DNA of 64,000 nt. Source: an uncultured Clostridium sp. GTDB taxonomy: Bacteria > Bacillota > Clostridia > Clostridiales > Clostridiaceae. Position 1 is the first letter of the stretch. The number at the start of each line of letters is the position of its first letter. The position numbers and the translations under genes are program-made. The stretch is taken from NCBI GenBank assembly GCA_900540255.1, contig UQFE01000002.1:62001-126000 (forward strand), given 5' to 3'. The notes below the pieces were generated by a model. It saw nothing but the letters and a program-made list of their open reading frames with translations. It ran no database searches and was not told the DNA's origin. Positions 47,962-58,257 of the stretch are shown piece by piece.

Positions 47962-48267
47962 TTAAGCTCTCGCTCTCTTTATCTTTCCTTCCTCGGCAGA
48001 GATTACTATGACATTAGTTCCAACTTTTGTTACACATTCCCATGGTATTTCAACATATTCCTTACTACCAAAAAAACTAAACTTACCTGTACTAATACCA
48101 ACAACCAGGAACTTAATATTTCCTTCTTCATCTATTATAAAGTCAATATTTGAAGCACTATCGTACTTTTCTGCACTTTCAAGATTAAAAATCTCATACC
48201 TTTCTAAGTCACTTAAACTTCTTATTGAACTTTCAGGTTTTTTTTCATAATACTCAAAATCCTTCAT
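47962..48267 (-). CDS. ymxH: YlmC/YmxH-type PRC-barrel sporulation protein
   Basis: A 101-residue PRC-barrel-like protein of the YlmC/YmxH group, small proteins made during sporulation. Seen are SIRSLSDLERYEIFNLESAE, DFIIDEEGNIKFLVVG and EIPWECVTKVGTNVIVI. ATG at 48267 follows GGGAGGTAATT; codons further upstream (to 48303) lack an SD. It precedes aspartokinase and follows the M16 peptidase gene, the conserved setting for this family. Confidence 0.85.
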   Translation of the reverse strand: MKDFEYYEKKPESSIRSLSDLERYEIFNLESAEKYDSASNIDFIIDEEGNIKFLVVGISTGKFSFFGSKEYVEIPWECVTKVGTNVIVISAEEGKIKRARA

Positions 48268-48393
48268 AATAATTACCTCCCTACTACACATAATATTATG
48301 CATAGTTATAGTAATATATTACTTTTATAAAAATATTATCAGACTTTAAGTTACTTAGTTTTACATATTTAATATATCAACTATATTTAAAAC

Positions 48394-49698
48394 TTACAAT
48401 AAAAACTTTTTATCAATACTATTTTTATAAGCCACTTTAGAATTTTCTAAAATTGAATTTAATTTATCAGTTTCTACTCCTTGACCTACAAAGGCAGTAC
48501 TTATTATTCCTGGCTTAAAACATCTCTCCAATACATAGCTTATGTCATGCTTATCTATTTTGTTAATTCTGTTAATTACATCTTCTTGAGTTTTTATTTT
48601 ATTTTGTAATAAAACACATTTTGCATTAGCAAACATTCTTGAAGATGTACTTTCTAATCCTAGTATATAGTTGGCTTTAATTTTTTCTTTATTAATTTCT
48701 AATAATTCACCACTAATTCCTTCTTTAGCAAACTTTTGTAATTGTTCATTAATTACACTTATTGCCTTGTCAGCATATTTATTGCTTAATCCAGTATATA
48801 TATTCATTGTTCCAACCCCTAAGTAAGGTTGCATATATGAATATATGCTATAACATAAACCTAATTCTTCTCTAACCTTTTGGAAAAGTATTGATGATGC
48901 ACCACCACCAAATATATTATTTAATAATACTAATGAATATGCTTTATCATCTGCATATGGTAACCCATTTAATCCTAAGTTAATATGAACTTGTTCAATT
49001 TGTTTTTCACAATATTTACTATCACTATTTAATATAACACTTTCATATGTTGGATTATAAACATTATCCTTGCTCCACTTCCCAAAATACTCTTCAATAA
49101 GTTTTTTTAGTTCTTTTTCATCAAACTTACCGCATATACTTAATACAGAATTATAAGGTGTATAATGGGTTTTAATATAATCTTTTATTTTTTTTCTATT
49201 AAAAGACTTAATTTTATCAGCTGTTCCTAATATAGGATAAGCTAATGAATTATTGCCAAATATAGCTTCGGAATGTATTTCGTCTAAAACATCTTCAGGG
49301 CTATCCTGACTCATATTTATTTCCTCTATTACTACACCTTGTTCCTTTTTTATTTCTTCCTCATCAAATTTAGAATTTAAAAGCATATCAGAAATTACAT
49401 CTAAACATAAATCCATATGAGTATTTAAGGCTTTAATATAATAACAAGTTGTTTCTTTACTTGTATATGCATTTATTTGCCCACCTATATTTTCTATTTC
49501 TTGTACTATTTCTTTAGCATTTCTTTTATCTGTTCCTTTAAAAAACATATGCTCTATGAAATGTGAAATACCATTTTCATCTTTAGTTTCATTTCTTGAT
49601 CCATTTTGAACCATAATCCCTACACTTATAGAATTAACATGTTCAATATATTCAGTTACTACTCTTAATCCATTATCTAGCGTATATAAATTAAACAT
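48394..49698 (-). CDS. M16-family zinc metallopeptidase (MlpA/YmxG type)
   Basis: A 434-residue M16B peptidase with the inverted zinc motif HFIEH at residues 46-50 followed by MFFKGTDKR, and a downstream Glu in the EEIN region as third ligand candidate. GGGASSILFQKVREELGLCYSI is the conserved second-half RY-type segment. It is cytoplasmic by sequence (no signal peptide). It follows pnp in the same order as in Bacillus. ATG at 49698 follows GGAGGTAAGT; an in-frame start at 49710 overlaps the SD. Confidence 0.9.
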   Translation of the reverse strand: MFNLYTLDNGLRVVTEYIEHVNSISVGIMVQNGSRNETKDENGISHFIEHMFFKGTDKRNAKEIVQEIENIGGQINAYTSKETTCYYIKALNTHMDLCLDVISDMLLNSKFDEEEIKKEQGVVIEEINMSQDSPEDVLDEIHSEAIFGNNSLAYPILGTADKIKSFNRKKIKDYIKTHYTPYNSVLSICGKFDEKELKKLIEEYFGKWSKDNVYNPTYESVILNSDSKYCEKQIEQVHINLGLNGLPYADDKAYSLVLLNNIFGGGASSILFQKVREELGLCYSIYSYMQPYLGVGTMNIYTGLSNKYADKAISVINEQLQKFAKEGISGELLEINKEKIKANYILGLESTSSRMFANAKCVLLQNKIKTQEDVINRINKIDKHDISYVLERCFKPGIISTAFVGQGVETDKLNSILENSKVAYKNSIDKKFLL

Positions 49699-49762
49699 AC
49701 TTACCTCCATTTTTATAAGTTTGATTTTAGTTTATTTTAATCTTATCATATTTATTCTATAT

Positions 49763-49796
49763 AGTAAAAAAAAGAGAATTTTAATTAATTCTCTTT
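49763..49796 (-). terminator. Terminator after pnp
   Basis: Stem AAAGAGAATT/AATTCTCTTT (49771-49796), followed by a T-rich run on the minus strand. Confidence 0.85.
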
Positions 49797-49807
49797 TACT
49801 ATTTCAA

Positions 49808-51907
49808 TTATTCAGTTGGTTCATCTTGTGGAAGAGCATCTTTTCTTGAAAGATTTATTCTTCCTTGTGAATCAATATCAGTAACCTTAACTAAAATTTC
49901 ATCTCCTACAGATACAACATCTTCAACCTTTTCTACTCTCTTGTTATCAAGTTTAGAAATGTGGCAAAGACCTTCTTTATTAGGTAATATTTCTATAAAT
50001 GCTCCAAATGTAGTTATTTTAGTAACCTTTCCTAAATAAACTTCCCCTGCTTCAACTTCTTTAGTTAAACTTTCAATAATTCTTATTGCTTCATTTACTC
50101 CATCATGATCTGTTGAAGAAACAAATACTGTACCATCTTCCTTAATATCTATTTTAACTCCAGTGTCAGCTATTATTTTATTAATAACTTTTCCACCGGC
50201 GCCTATTACATCTCTAATTTTTTCTGGATCTATTGAAATAGTAGATGTCTTTGGTGCAAACTTAGATACTTCTTTCTTTGGTTCTGGAATACATTCATTT
50301 ATTTTATCTAAAATGTGTAATCTTGCTTTTCTTGCATTTTTAATTGCTGTTTCAATAACATTAAAGCTTAATCCCTTAATTTTAGTATCAACTTGAATAG
50401 AAGTTATACCTTCAGTTGTTCCAGCTACCTTAAAGTCCATATCTCCAAAGAAGTCTTCAATTCCTTGAATATCAGTTAAAACTTCTTCTTCTTTTAAATC
50501 TTCTGAAGTTATAAGTCCCATTGCAATACCTGCTGCTGGTCTCTTTATTGGAACACCTGCATCTAATAATGCTAAAGTAGATCCACAAACAGATGCTTGT
50601 GAAGTAGATCCATTTGAACTTAATACTTCTGAAACAAGTCTAATAGTATATGGGAATTCTTCTTCTGAAGGAATCAATGGTTCTAAAGCTCTTTCTGCTA
50701 AAGCACCATGACCAATTTCCCTTCTTCCTGGTCCTCTTAACGGTTTTACTTCTCCTACAGAATATGCAGGAAAATTGTAGTGATGCATATATCTCTTAGA
50801 TTCTGCTTCACCAATACCATCTATTATTTGTATATCACCAACTGCTCCTAATGTTGCAACAGTCATAACTTGAGTTAATCCTCTTGTAAATAATCCTGTT
50901 CCATGAGTTCTTGGTAATAAATCAACTTCGCAAGAAATCTTTCTTATTTCATCAAAAGCTCTACCATCAGGTCTTCTTTTGTGATTTAAAAGCATATCTC
51001 TTACTACTTCTTTTTGCATATTATATACAATTTCTTTTATATCAGCTAAATTATCTGGATATTTTTCAGTAAATTCTTCAGCTATTTTATCGTTTACTAC
51101 ATCCATAGCTGCATTTCTTTCATCTTTATCTGTAATCCACATAGCTTCTTTAATCATTTCACCTGCAAATTCTTGTATATCCTTTGCAAGTTCTTCACTT
51201 GGCTTATATAAAACAGGTTCATCTTTCTTTTTACCAAACTTAGCCATTGCCTCTTCTTGGAATGCAACTATTTCTTGACATTTTTCAAAACCATATTCTA
51301 TTGCACCTATCATTACATCTTCAGGTATTTCATCTCCACCTGCTTCAATCATCATAACTCTATCTTTTGTTGCACAAACAGTTAATTGAAGAATACTTTC
51401 TTCTCTTTCTTTAGATGTTGGATTTAATACATAATTACCATCGATTAAACCAATTTGCACTGCTGCAACTGGTGTAGTGAAAGGAATACTTGAGATTGAT
51501 AATGCCATTGATGCTGCATTAATTGCTAGAATTTCTGGTAAATTGTCTTGCTCTACTGATACAACTGTACAAACCACTTGAACATCATTTCTATATCCTT
51601 TTGGGAATAATGGTCTTAATGGTCTATCTACAGCTCTTCCAAAAAGAATTGCATTTTCTGAAGGTCTACCTTCTCTTTTTATAAATCCACCTGGTATTTT
51701 ACCTACAGCATATAATCTTTCTTCATATTCAACACTTAGAGGGAAGAAATCAATCCCATCTCTTGGTTTTTCTGACGCATTAACATTAGTTAAAATAACT
51801 GTATCTCCATAGCTCATAAAAATGGCTGTATTTGATAACATTCCAACTTTACCATACTCAACCTTCATAGTTCTACCAGCTATATTTTTTTCTAGTACAT
51901 TAGTCAT
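49808..51907 (-). CDS. pnp: Polynucleotide phosphorylase
   Basis: PNPase degrades RNA 3' to 5' by phosphorolysis. The 699 residues contain two RNase PH domains (about 10-230 and 310-550), with the active-site region [13 protein letters not shown] and [12 protein letters not shown], a KH domain ([15 protein letters not shown]) and an S1 domain ([24 protein letters not shown], seen in parts). It is full length with a GGGAGG SD. It lies 84 bp after rpsO, from which a terminator separates it; rpsO-pnp is the common order. Confidence 0.96.
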   Translation of the reverse strand: MTNVLEKNIAGRTMKVEYGKVGMLSNTAIFMSYGDTVILTNVNASEKPRDGIDFFPLSVEYEERLYAVGKIPGGFIKREGRPSENAILFGRAVDRPLRPLFPKGYRNDVQVVCTVVSVEQDNLPEILAINAASMALSISSIPFTTPVAAVQIGLIDGNYVLNPTSKEREESILQLTVCATKDRVMMIEAGGDEIPEDVMIGAIEYGFEKCQEIVAFQEEAMAKFGKKKDEPVLYKPSEELAKDIQEFAGEMIKEAMWITDKDERNAAMDVVNDKIAEEFTEKYPDNLADIKEIVYNMQKEVVRDMLLNHKRRPDGRAFDEIRKISCEVDLLPRTHGTGLFTRGLTQVMTVATLGAVGDIQIIDGIGEAESKRYMHHYNFPAYSVGEVKPLRGPGRREIGHGALAERALEPLIPSEEEFPYTIRLVSEVLSSNGSTSQASVCGSTLALLDAGVPIKRPAAGIAMGLITSEDLKEEEVLTDIQGIEDFFGDMDFKVAGTTEGITSIQVDTKIKGLSFNVIETAIKNARKARLHILDKINECIPEPKKEVSKFAPKTSTISIDPEKIRDVIGAGGKVINKIIADTGVKIDIKEDGTVFVSSTDHDGVNEAIRIIESLTKEVEAGEVYLGKVTKITTFGAFIEILPNKEGLCHISKLDNKRVEKVEDVVSVGDEILVKVTDIDSQGRINLSRKDALPQDEPTE

Positions 51908-51961
51908 TTAATAACCTCCCTTCAGGTTTTACAGTTCTTCAAATTTAATTTTTTTAAAATA

Positions 51962-51986
51962 ATAGAGCGGATAAAACCCGCTCTAT
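51962..51986 (-). terminator. Terminator after rpsO
   Basis: Stem ATAGAGCGG/CCGCTCTAT with a seven-base loop, followed by TATTTTAAA on the minus strand. Confidence 0.85.
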
Positions 51987-51991
51987 AAAGA

Positions 51992-52255
51992 CTATCTTCT
52001 TAAACCTAATTGTGCTATTATAGTTCTGTATCTTTCGATATCTTGTGCAGCTAAGTAATTTAAAAGACCTCTTCTTTGTCCAACCATCATTAAAAGACCT
52101 CTTCTTGAGTGGTGGTCTTTTTTGTGAACTTTTAAGTGTCCAGTTAATGAGTTGATTCTTTCAGTTAAAAGAGCGATTTGAACTTCTGGTGAACCAGTAT
52201 CTCCTTCATGTCTTCCGTATTGTTTGATTAATTCTTGCTTTCTTATTGCGTCCAT
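51992..52255 (-). CDS. rpsO: Ribosomal protein S15
   Basis: S15 binds 16S rRNA at the central domain junction. The 87-residue protein starts [10 protein letters not shown] and has [30 protein letters not shown] and RRGLLNYLA. The start at 52255 follows a GGAGGTGTC SD; upstream in-frame codons to 52312 are leader. A sigma-A promoter lies at 52340-52368 and a terminator after the stop, so it is monocistronic. Confidence 0.97.
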   Translation of the reverse strand: MDAIRKQELIKQYGRHEGDTGSPEVQIALLTERINSLTGHLKVHKKDHHSRRGLLMMVGQRRGLLNYLAAQDIERYRTIIAQLGLRR

Positions 52256-52339
52256 ATTGACACCTCCAGTAATATTATCCCCTATTTCCAGGAAAAGAGA
52301 AATCACCCTCAAATCTTAGAAGTAGGTTCTTCATGAAAT

Positions 52340-52368
52340 ATTATAGCAAAGTACGTCTATCTTGTAAA
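52340..52368 (-). promoter_or_regulatory. Sigma-A promoter for rpsO
   Basis: Minus strand: -35 TTTACA (52363-52368), 17-bp spacer, -10 TATAAT (52340-52345). The leader would be about 75-80 nt. Confidence 0.8.
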
Positions 52369-52420
52369 CATAATTTATAATTTTAAATCTATTTAGAATA
52401 TATTATCTAATAATTTAATT

Positions 52421-53359
52421 TTATAAATTTTTTTGACAAATTGCTATATTTTTAGTTTCCACATATTTTTTATCTTTTTTTAATTGATTAACTAATTCAT
52501 CAATATTATTAAATTTTATTTCATCTCTTATTTTATCAATAAAATAAAGCTTAATTTCTTTATTATATATATTTTCATTAAAATCTAAAATATAAGTTTC
52601 TATTGTTAAGTCTATCCCATTTACTGTAGGATTATTCCCTACAGAAGTCATTCCCTTAAAAATTTCTTCATTTATTTCAACATTAGTGTAATAAACTCCT
52701 TTTTTAGGAATAACTTTTGAACCTTTAACTTGTAAATTAGCTGTTGGAAAACCTATTGTTCTACCTAATTTTTTACCATCTACTACTTTTCCTAAAAGCA
52801 TATATGGTCTTGATAACATTTCACATGCCTTTTTTACATTACCTTCTAATAATTTAGTTCTAATATAAGTAGAACTTATTATTTCATTTTCAAACATACA
52901 AGGTTTTATAATATATAATTTATAATTATATTTTTGTTGAAGCTTTTCTAAAAGTTCTACATTGCCTAAATTTTTATAACCAAATTTAAAATTAAATCCA
53001 ACAACAATTCCTTTAATCTTATAAGTTTCACAAAGCCACTTTATAAAATCCTCTGGCATCATTTTCATAACTTCATTATCAAAGTTTTTAAAAGCTAATA
53101 TATCTATATTTTCTTTTTCTAAAACTTTAATTTTTTCATCATTATTCATTATTAATTTAATATCAGAATTAGGATTTATAAATTTTCTTGGATGATTTTT
53201 AAATGTAAAAACTATAGATAAACCATTATTTTGTTTAGCTAATTTTTTAACTTTTTCTACTAATGATAAATGTCCTAAATGTAAACCATCAAAACTACCT
53301 AAAGCTATATAATTATTTTTACTTTCATTTTCAAGAATGTTATTATCATATATCAGCAT
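52421..53359 (-). CDS. ribF: Riboflavin kinase / FAD synthetase
   Basis: Bifunctional RibF phosphorylates riboflavin to FMN and adenylates FMN to FAD. The 312 residues show the adenylyltransferase motif GSFDGLHLGH, ISSTYIR, and the kinase motif GRTIGFPTANL followed by GVYYT. It is the last gene of the rimP-to-ribF operon, 10 bp after truB. No terminator of note is seen in the 60 bp after it before the rpsO promoter region. Confidence 0.95.
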   Translation of the reverse strand: MLIYDNNILENESKNNYIALGSFDGLHLGHLSLVEKVKKLAKQNNGLSIVFTFKNHPRKFINPNSDIKLIMNNDEKIKVLEKENIDILAFKNFDNEVMKMMPEDFIKWLCETYKIKGIVVGFNFKFGYKNLGNVELLEKLQQKYNYKLYIIKPCMFENEIISSTYIRTKLLEGNVKKACEMLSRPYMLLGKVVDGKKLGRTIGFPTANLQVKGSKVIPKKGVYYTNVEINEEIFKGMTSVGNNPTVNGIDLTIETYILDFNENIYNKEIKLYFIDKIRDEIKFNNIDELVNQLKKDKKYVETKNIAICQKNL

Positions 53360-53369
53360 TACTTTTCTC

Positions 53370-54248
53370 CTATGTGATTAATAACTTCTCTATCTTAAAC
53401 CCTGCATCATTTCTTTCTCCAAGGCCTATAAAGTTATTTTCATCATCATATACTCTATATAATTTATTATTTATAACTTTATCTTTAGTAAATCTACCAT
53501 CTGCAACTCTTACACCATTAACCAACAATTTAACATATTTTTTATTAACAACTATTTTATCATATTTTTCAAGAGCTTCTTCCATAGATAAAATATAATC
53601 ATTTATATTTTCTTTAGTTAACTCATTTATATTAATTGACTTTTCTTGTGAAAAAACTGAAGTCTTAACTCTATTTAATTGCATCATAGTTGCAAAAACT
53701 CCTAGTTTTTCTCCTATATCATAACATAAACTTCTTATATAAGTACCTTTAGAACAAGTAACTTTCATTGAAATATATGGATTATTAATTTTAATATCTT
53801 CTAAATTATGAATATTAATTAATCTTCCCTTTCTTTCAACTTCTATTCCCTTTCTTGCTAACTCATAAAGTCTAACTCCATTTTGCTTTAAAGCTGAATA
53901 CATTGGAGGTATTTGAGAATACTCTCCTTTAAAACTATTAATAGAATTTAATATTTCTTCTTCTGTTAAATGTGAAGGATCTATTTCTTCTAACACTTCA
54001 CCTTCTAAATCATAGGTAGTTGTCCTAATTCCAAGCTTTAAAGTTACTTCATAAACCTTTTCAGAATCCATAATATAATCTATTATCTTAGTTGCTCTTC
54101 CTATGCAAATAGGCAACACCCCTGTTGCTTCTGGATCTAAAGTTCCTGTATGACCAACTTTTCCAGTTCCTGCTACCTTTTTTACAACTCTAACAGCATC
54201 AAAAGATGACATTCCCTTTGGTTTAAAAATATTTAAAACACCATTCAT
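53370..54248 (-). CDS. truB: tRNA pseudouridine-55 synthase
   Basis: TruB makes pseudouridine 55 in tRNA. The 292 residues show the catalytic GHTGTLDPEATGVLP with Asp38, KGTYIRSLCYDIG and the C-terminal PUA-like part. Its ATG lies 3 bp after the nrnA stop, so the genes are tightly linked. Confidence 0.95.
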   Translation of the reverse strand: MNGVLNIFKPKGMSSFDAVRVVKKVAGTGKVGHTGTLDPEATGVLPICIGRATKIIDYIMDSEKVYEVTLKLGIRTTTYDLEGEVLEEIDPSHLTEEEILNSINSFKGEYSQIPPMYSALKQNGVRLYELARKGIEVERKGRLINIHNLEDIKINNPYISMKVTCSKGTYIRSLCYDIGEKLGVFATMMQLNRVKTSVFSQEKSININELTKENINDYILSMEEALEKYDKIVVNKKYVKLLVNGVRVADGRFTKDKVINNKLYRVYDDENNFIGLGERNDAGFKIEKLLIT

Positions 54249-54251
54249 GTC

Positions 54252-55229
54252 TTACAACTCTTTCTGTATTTCATTTAATATTTCATATTTAGCTTCTTCC
54301 ATTGATATATTTTTAATTTTTATACCTGAAGCTCTTACATGGCCTCCACCGCCAAAAATTTCAGCTATTTTTCTTACATCAACATAGCTTTTAGCTCTTA
54401 AGCTTGCCTTAACTCCATCTTCAACTTCTTTGATTAATAACGTTACTTCAACGCCTTTAATTTGAAGTCCATAAGAAATTATATCTGATGTATCACCTAT
54501 ATCATCTACACCTAAGTCTTTAGTAAAATCTTTATCTATTTCTAATAATGCAACTTTTCCATTTAAGATTAATTGCATACTACTTAAAGCTTTTCCTATA
54601 ATTTTTATTCTGCTAAAATCTTTATTATCAAAAAGATTTTGATATATATTTGTATTATCAACACCAATTTTCTTTAATTTTGCAGATATATCATGTGTTC
54701 TTTCAGTAACATTTGAATGTCTATATGCACCTGTATCTGTAACTATTGAAGTATATATACATGTTCCTATTTCCCTTAAAGTATTGCTATTTTCATTATC
54801 AAAATCAATACCCATTTTTACTAATAATTCAAAGACTATTTCAGCTGTAGCTGCTGCTTTTGAATCAATGTAATTAATATCTCCATATTTATCATTTGTA
54901 ATATGATGATCTATATTTATTATTGTACCAGTGAATTCATTTAAATTTGCACTTACTCTTTCTAAATTTCCACAGTCTAATACTATTACTACATCAGTAT
55001 CAATAGTAGGTTCTACTATTTCACTAGTAATTTCCTCAGAGTCCTTTAAAAATTTTAAATTATCTGATAATTTATCCTTTGATATTACATAGCAATCTTT
55101 ATTTAAACTTTTTAATCCATTAATAAGTGCAAGGACACTACCTACAGCATCACCATCAGGTGATACATGATAGGTAATGCCTATTTTCTTGCTCTTTAAA
55201 ATATATTCTGCAATTTGACTTAATGTCAT
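54252..55229 (-). CDS. nrnA: NrnA-type DHH/DHHA1 phosphoesterase
   Basis: NrnA degrades short oligoribonucleotides and dephosphorylates pAp. The 325 residues have the DHH-family set: HVSPDGDAVGSVLAL, VLDCGN, NIDHHITND, DTGAYRHSN, and a C-terminal DHHA1 domain with FGGGGHVRASG. It lies directly after rbfA (1 bp gap), as in other Firmicutes. Confidence 0.93.
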   Translation of the reverse strand: MTLSQIAEYILKSKKIGITYHVSPDGDAVGSVLALINGLKSLNKDCYVISKDKLSDNLKFLKDSEEITSEIVEPTIDTDVVIVLDCGNLERVSANLNEFTGTIINIDHHITNDKYGDINYIDSKAAATAEIVFELLVKMGIDFDNENSNTLREIGTCIYTSIVTDTGAYRHSNVTERTHDISAKLKKIGVDNTNIYQNLFDNKDFSRIKIIGKALSSMQLILNGKVALLEIDKDFTKDLGVDDIGDTSDIISYGLQIKGVEVTLLIKEVEDGVKASLRAKSYVDVRKIAEIFGGGGHVRASGIKIKNISMEEAKYEILNEIQKEL

Positions 55230-55230
55230 A

Positions 55231-55581
55231 TTACTTGTCTTTTACCCTTTGAATTAATTCTTCAATATGCATTCCATAATTAATTGAATCATCAAGTTCA
55301 AATATAATTTGAGGATTATATCTTAAATTAATTCTTTGACCTATTTCTTTTCTTATATATCCACTAGCATTCTTTAAAGCAACAAATGTATTGTTCTTTT
55401 CTTCATCATTCTTTCCAAATATACTTACAAATACTTTTGCATATCTTAAATCCCTTGTTACCTTAACATCAGTAACTGATACCATAGCAGTAAGTCTAGG
55501 ATCTTTGATTTCATTTTGTATTATATTACTGACTTCTCTTTTTACTTCTTCGTTTATTCTTCCGCCTCTATAGTTAGCCAT
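55231..55581 (-). CDS. rbfA: Ribosome-binding factor A
   Basis: RbfA matures the 16S 5' end in the 30S subunit. The 116 residues have the KH-like fold with EEVKREVSNIIQNEIKDPRL, VTRDLRYAKVFVSIFG and a GYIRKEIGQRINLRYNP segment. GAGGTG SD. It lies 12 bp after infB. Confidence 0.95.
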   Translation of the reverse strand: MANYRGGRINEEVKREVSNIIQNEIKDPRLTAMVSVTDVKVTRDLRYAKVFVSIFGKNDEEKNNTFVALKNASGYIRKEIGQRINLRYNPQIIFELDDSINYGMHIEELIQRVKDK

Positions 55582-55593
55582 TTAAAACACCTC

Positions 55594-57657
55594 TTAAAGC
55601 TCTTTTCTTTTTATAGCTTCCATTGTAAATGATTCTATAACGTCGCCTTCTTTAAGATCATTAAACTTTTCTACACTTAAACCACATTCATAACCTTTAG
55701 CTACTTCTTTAGCATCATCTTTAAATCTCTTTAATGAAGCTAATGTTGATTCAAATATAACAATACCATCTCTAATAACTCTAATTTCAGAATTTCTAAC
55801 TATCTTACCATCAGTAACATAGCACCCTGCTATAGTACCAACATTTGAAATCTTGTAAGTCATTCTTACTTCAGCTTTACCATTTACAACTTCTTTATAT
55901 TCTGGTTCAAGCATACCAATCATAGCTGATTTAACATCTTCAATTGCATCATAGATTATTCTATATGTCTTTATTTCAATATTTTCTTTTTCAGCTTGAA
56001 CTGTAGCATTACCATCTGGTCTTACGTTAAATCCAATTACTAATGCATTTGAAGCAGCAGCAAGTGTAACGTCTGTTTCTGTTATTGCTCCAACAGCACC
56101 ATGGATAACTCTAACCTTAACATCATCAGTAGATAATTTTTCTAATGATTGTCTTATTGCTTCAACTGAACCTTGAACGTCAGCTTTAACAACTATAGCT
56201 AATTCCTTAACTTTACCTTCTTGGATTTGGCTATATAAATCTTCTAAAGATACTCTGTTTGAAGCTTGATGGCTATCAGCTTTGATTTTTTGCTTTCTTA
56301 ATTCAGCCATATTTCTTGCTGTTTTTTCATCTTTACAAACTATAAATCTGTCACCAGCAGCTGGAACTTCTGAAAGACCTAAGATTTCAACTGGAATAGA
56401 TGGTCCAGCACTCTTAATTTTCTTTCCTCTATCATCAAACATAGCCCTTATTCTACCATAAGTAGAACCAACTAAAATTGAATCTCCAACATTTAATGTT
56501 CCATTTTGGATAAGTAAAGAAGCAACAGAACCTCTACCTTTATCAAGTTTAGCTTCTATAACTGTTCCTTTAGCTTTTCTGTTTGGATCTGCTGTTAACT
56601 CTTGCATTTCTGCAGTTAATAAAACCATTTCTAATAAGCTTTCTAAGTTTTCACCAGTCTTAGCTGAAACTGGAACACATATAGTATCTCCACCCCAGTC
56701 TTCTGAAACTAAACCATGTTCAGTTAATTCCTGTTTAACTCTATCAATGTTTGCTCCAGGTCTATCAATCTTATTGATTGCAACTATCATAGGAACATTA
56801 GCAGCTTTACAGTGGTTTATAGCTTCTTTAGTTTGTGGCATTATACCATCATCAGCAGCAACAACTAATATTACTATATCAGTAACTTGAGCTCCTCTTG
56901 CTCTCATTGCTGTAAATGCTTCGTGTCCAGGAGTATCTAAGAATGTTATTTTTTCTCCATTTAATGATACTGTATATGCACCTATATGTTGAGTAATTCC
57001 TCCTGCTTCGCTAGCAGTAACTTTTGCATGTCTTATAGCATCTAAAAGTGAAGTCTTACCATGGTCAACATGCCCCATAATTGTAACTATTGGAGGTCTC
57101 TTAACTAAGTTTTCTTCAACTACATCTGTATCTTCTTCAAAAGCTTCTAATTCAACTTCATTTTCTTTTTTCTCAACTAAAACTTCATACTTTTCACAAA
57201 GTTTTTCAGCTGTAGCAAAATCTATTTCTTGGTTTACACCAGCCATAACACCTAAGAATATTAAATTCTTAATAACATCATTTGCAGGCTTACCAAGCTT
57301 TTCACATAATTCTTTAACTGTTATTGTATCACCAATTTCAATTACTCCACATGCCGCTTCAGCATTTTGCTCTACTTGTTCTTTTTCTAATTCTTTTTTG
57401 TTTTTCTTCTTTCTTTTTACACCTTTATTAAGTGATTCAGATAATTCATCTTCATATTCATCTACGAGACTTTTCTTTCCTTCTGATTCACTAGACGTAT
57501 CTCCTAATAATTCCTTTATAAGTGTAGCATCCTCATCTTCTATTACACTCATATGATTTTTCACTTCAACGCCAAACTCTTCCATTAATAAATTTATTAA
57601 ATTTTTTGAGCTTACATTTAACTCTTTTGCCAATTCATATACTCTGATTTTTGACAA
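55594..57657 (-). CDS. infB: Translation initiation factor IF-2
   Basis: IF-2 places fMet-tRNA on the 30S subunit and drives subunit joining. The N-terminus [18 protein letters not shown] is an IF2_N domain; a charged linker follows, then a second IF2_N. The GTPase starts near residue 190 with [24 protein letters not shown] and NKIDRPG follow. Length (687) is on the short side. The start is TTG at 57657, six bases after GGGGGTGA; a GTG at 57666 is part of that SD. Confidence 0.95.
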   Translation of the reverse strand: MSKIRVYELAKELNVSSKNLINLLMEEFGVEVKNHMSVIEDEDATLIKELLGDTSSESEGKKSLVDEYEDELSESLNKGVKRKKKNKKELEKEQVEQNAEAACGVIEIGDTITVKELCEKLGKPANDVIKNLIFLGVMAGVNQEIDFATAEKLCEKYEVLVEKKENEVELEAFEEDTDVVEENLVKRPPIVTIMGHVDHGKTSLLDAIRHAKVTASEAGGITQHIGAYTVSLNGEKITFLDTPGHEAFTAMRARGAQVTDIVILVVAADDGIMPQTKEAINHCKAANVPMIVAINKIDRPGANIDRVKQELTEHGLVSEDWGGDTICVPVSAKTGENLESLLEMVLLTAEMQELTADPNRKAKGTVIEAKLDKGRGSVASLLIQNGTLNVGDSILVGSTYGRIRAMFDDRGKKIKSAGPSIPVEILGLSEVPAAGDRFIVCKDEKTARNMAELRKQKIKADSHQASNRVSLEDLYSQIQEGKVKELAIVVKADVQGSVEAIRQSLEKLSTDDVKVRVIHGAVGAITETDVTLAAASNALVIGFNVRPDGNATVQAEKENIEIKTYRIIYDAIEDVKSAMIGMLEPEYKEVVNGKAEVRMTYKISNVGTIAGCYVTDGKIVRNSEIRVIRDGIVIFESTLASLKRFKDDAKEVAKGYECGLSVEKFNDLKEGDVIESFTMEAIKRKEL

Positions 57658-57672
57658 TAAAATCACCCCCGG

Positions 57673-57987
57673 TTAATTTCTTCCTTCTTCATTTTGGTAT
57701 AAGGCTATTAGTTTTTGAGCCATATTTTTATCTAACACAGCTAAAACTTTTACTTCCTCTCTTCCAATTGGGCTTCCTAGTTGTTCTTTTGAAAAGTCTT
57801 CTATAATCGGAATTCCCTTTGCAGCACAGTGATTTTTAAATTTCTTTCTTGTACTATTTGAAGCATCATCACTTAATATAATAAGATGAAATTTCACTTT
57901 GTTTCTTTGTTCATCACATTTGCTGTATCCTTCAACTAAATTTCCTGATCTTTTAGCAAGACCTAAAAAATTAAAAAACTTATTCAT
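57673..57987 (-). CDS. ylxQ: YlxQ, L7Ae-like RNA-binding protein
   Basis: A 104-residue L7Ae/L30e-fold protein, usual between ylxR and infB. Seen are FFNFLGLAKRSGNLVEG, LIILSDDASNSTRKKF and FSKEQLGSPIGREEVKVLAVLD. YlxQ probably binds k-turn RNA; its target is unclear. Its ATG overlaps the ylxR end by 8 bp. Confidence 0.9.
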   Translation of the reverse strand: MNKFFNFLGLAKRSGNLVEGYSKCDEQRNKVKFHLIILSDDASNSTRKKFKNHCAAKGIPIIEDFSKEQLGSPIGREEVKVLAVLDKNMAQKLIALYQNEEGRN

Positions 57988-58246
57988 TAACTATCTCATC
58001 CCTTAATTTGTTGTATATTTCTTCATCTATTGCAACATCAAGGTTTCTGCTTAATCTTTTAGCTTTAAAAGCTTTTTCTAAACATTCTATATTTTTACAA
58101 ATATAAGCACCTCTTCCTGCTTTTTTACCAGTTAAATCAACAGAAACATCACCATCTTGGCTCTTAACAACTCTTATAAGTTCCTTTTTAGGTTTCATTT
58201 CCATACATCCAGTACACATTCTTAAAGGTATTTTTTTTACTTTCAT
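57980..58246 (-). CDS. ylxR: YlxR-family nucleic-acid-binding protein
   Basis: An 88-residue YlxR (DUF448) protein with the signature PLRMCTGCMEMKPKKELIRVV and KKAGRGAYIC, then CLEKAFKAKRL. Recent work in Bacillus-group species connects YlxR to nucleoid or RNase P function. ATG at 58246 follows TAGGGGGATT; in-frame codons to 58324 overlap nusA and lack an SD. It overlaps ylxQ by 8 bp. Confidence 0.92.
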   Translation of the reverse strand: MKVKKIPLRMCTGCMEMKPKKELIRVVKSQDGDVSVDLTGKKAGRGAYICKNIECLEKAFKAKRLSRNLDVAIDEEIYNKLRDEIVNE

Positions 58247-58257
58247 AAAAAATCCCC

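Noticed and set aside
52256-52312. Longer N-terminus for S15
   Set aside because: The residues are not S15-like and the real SD (GGAGGTG) lies inside this stretch.
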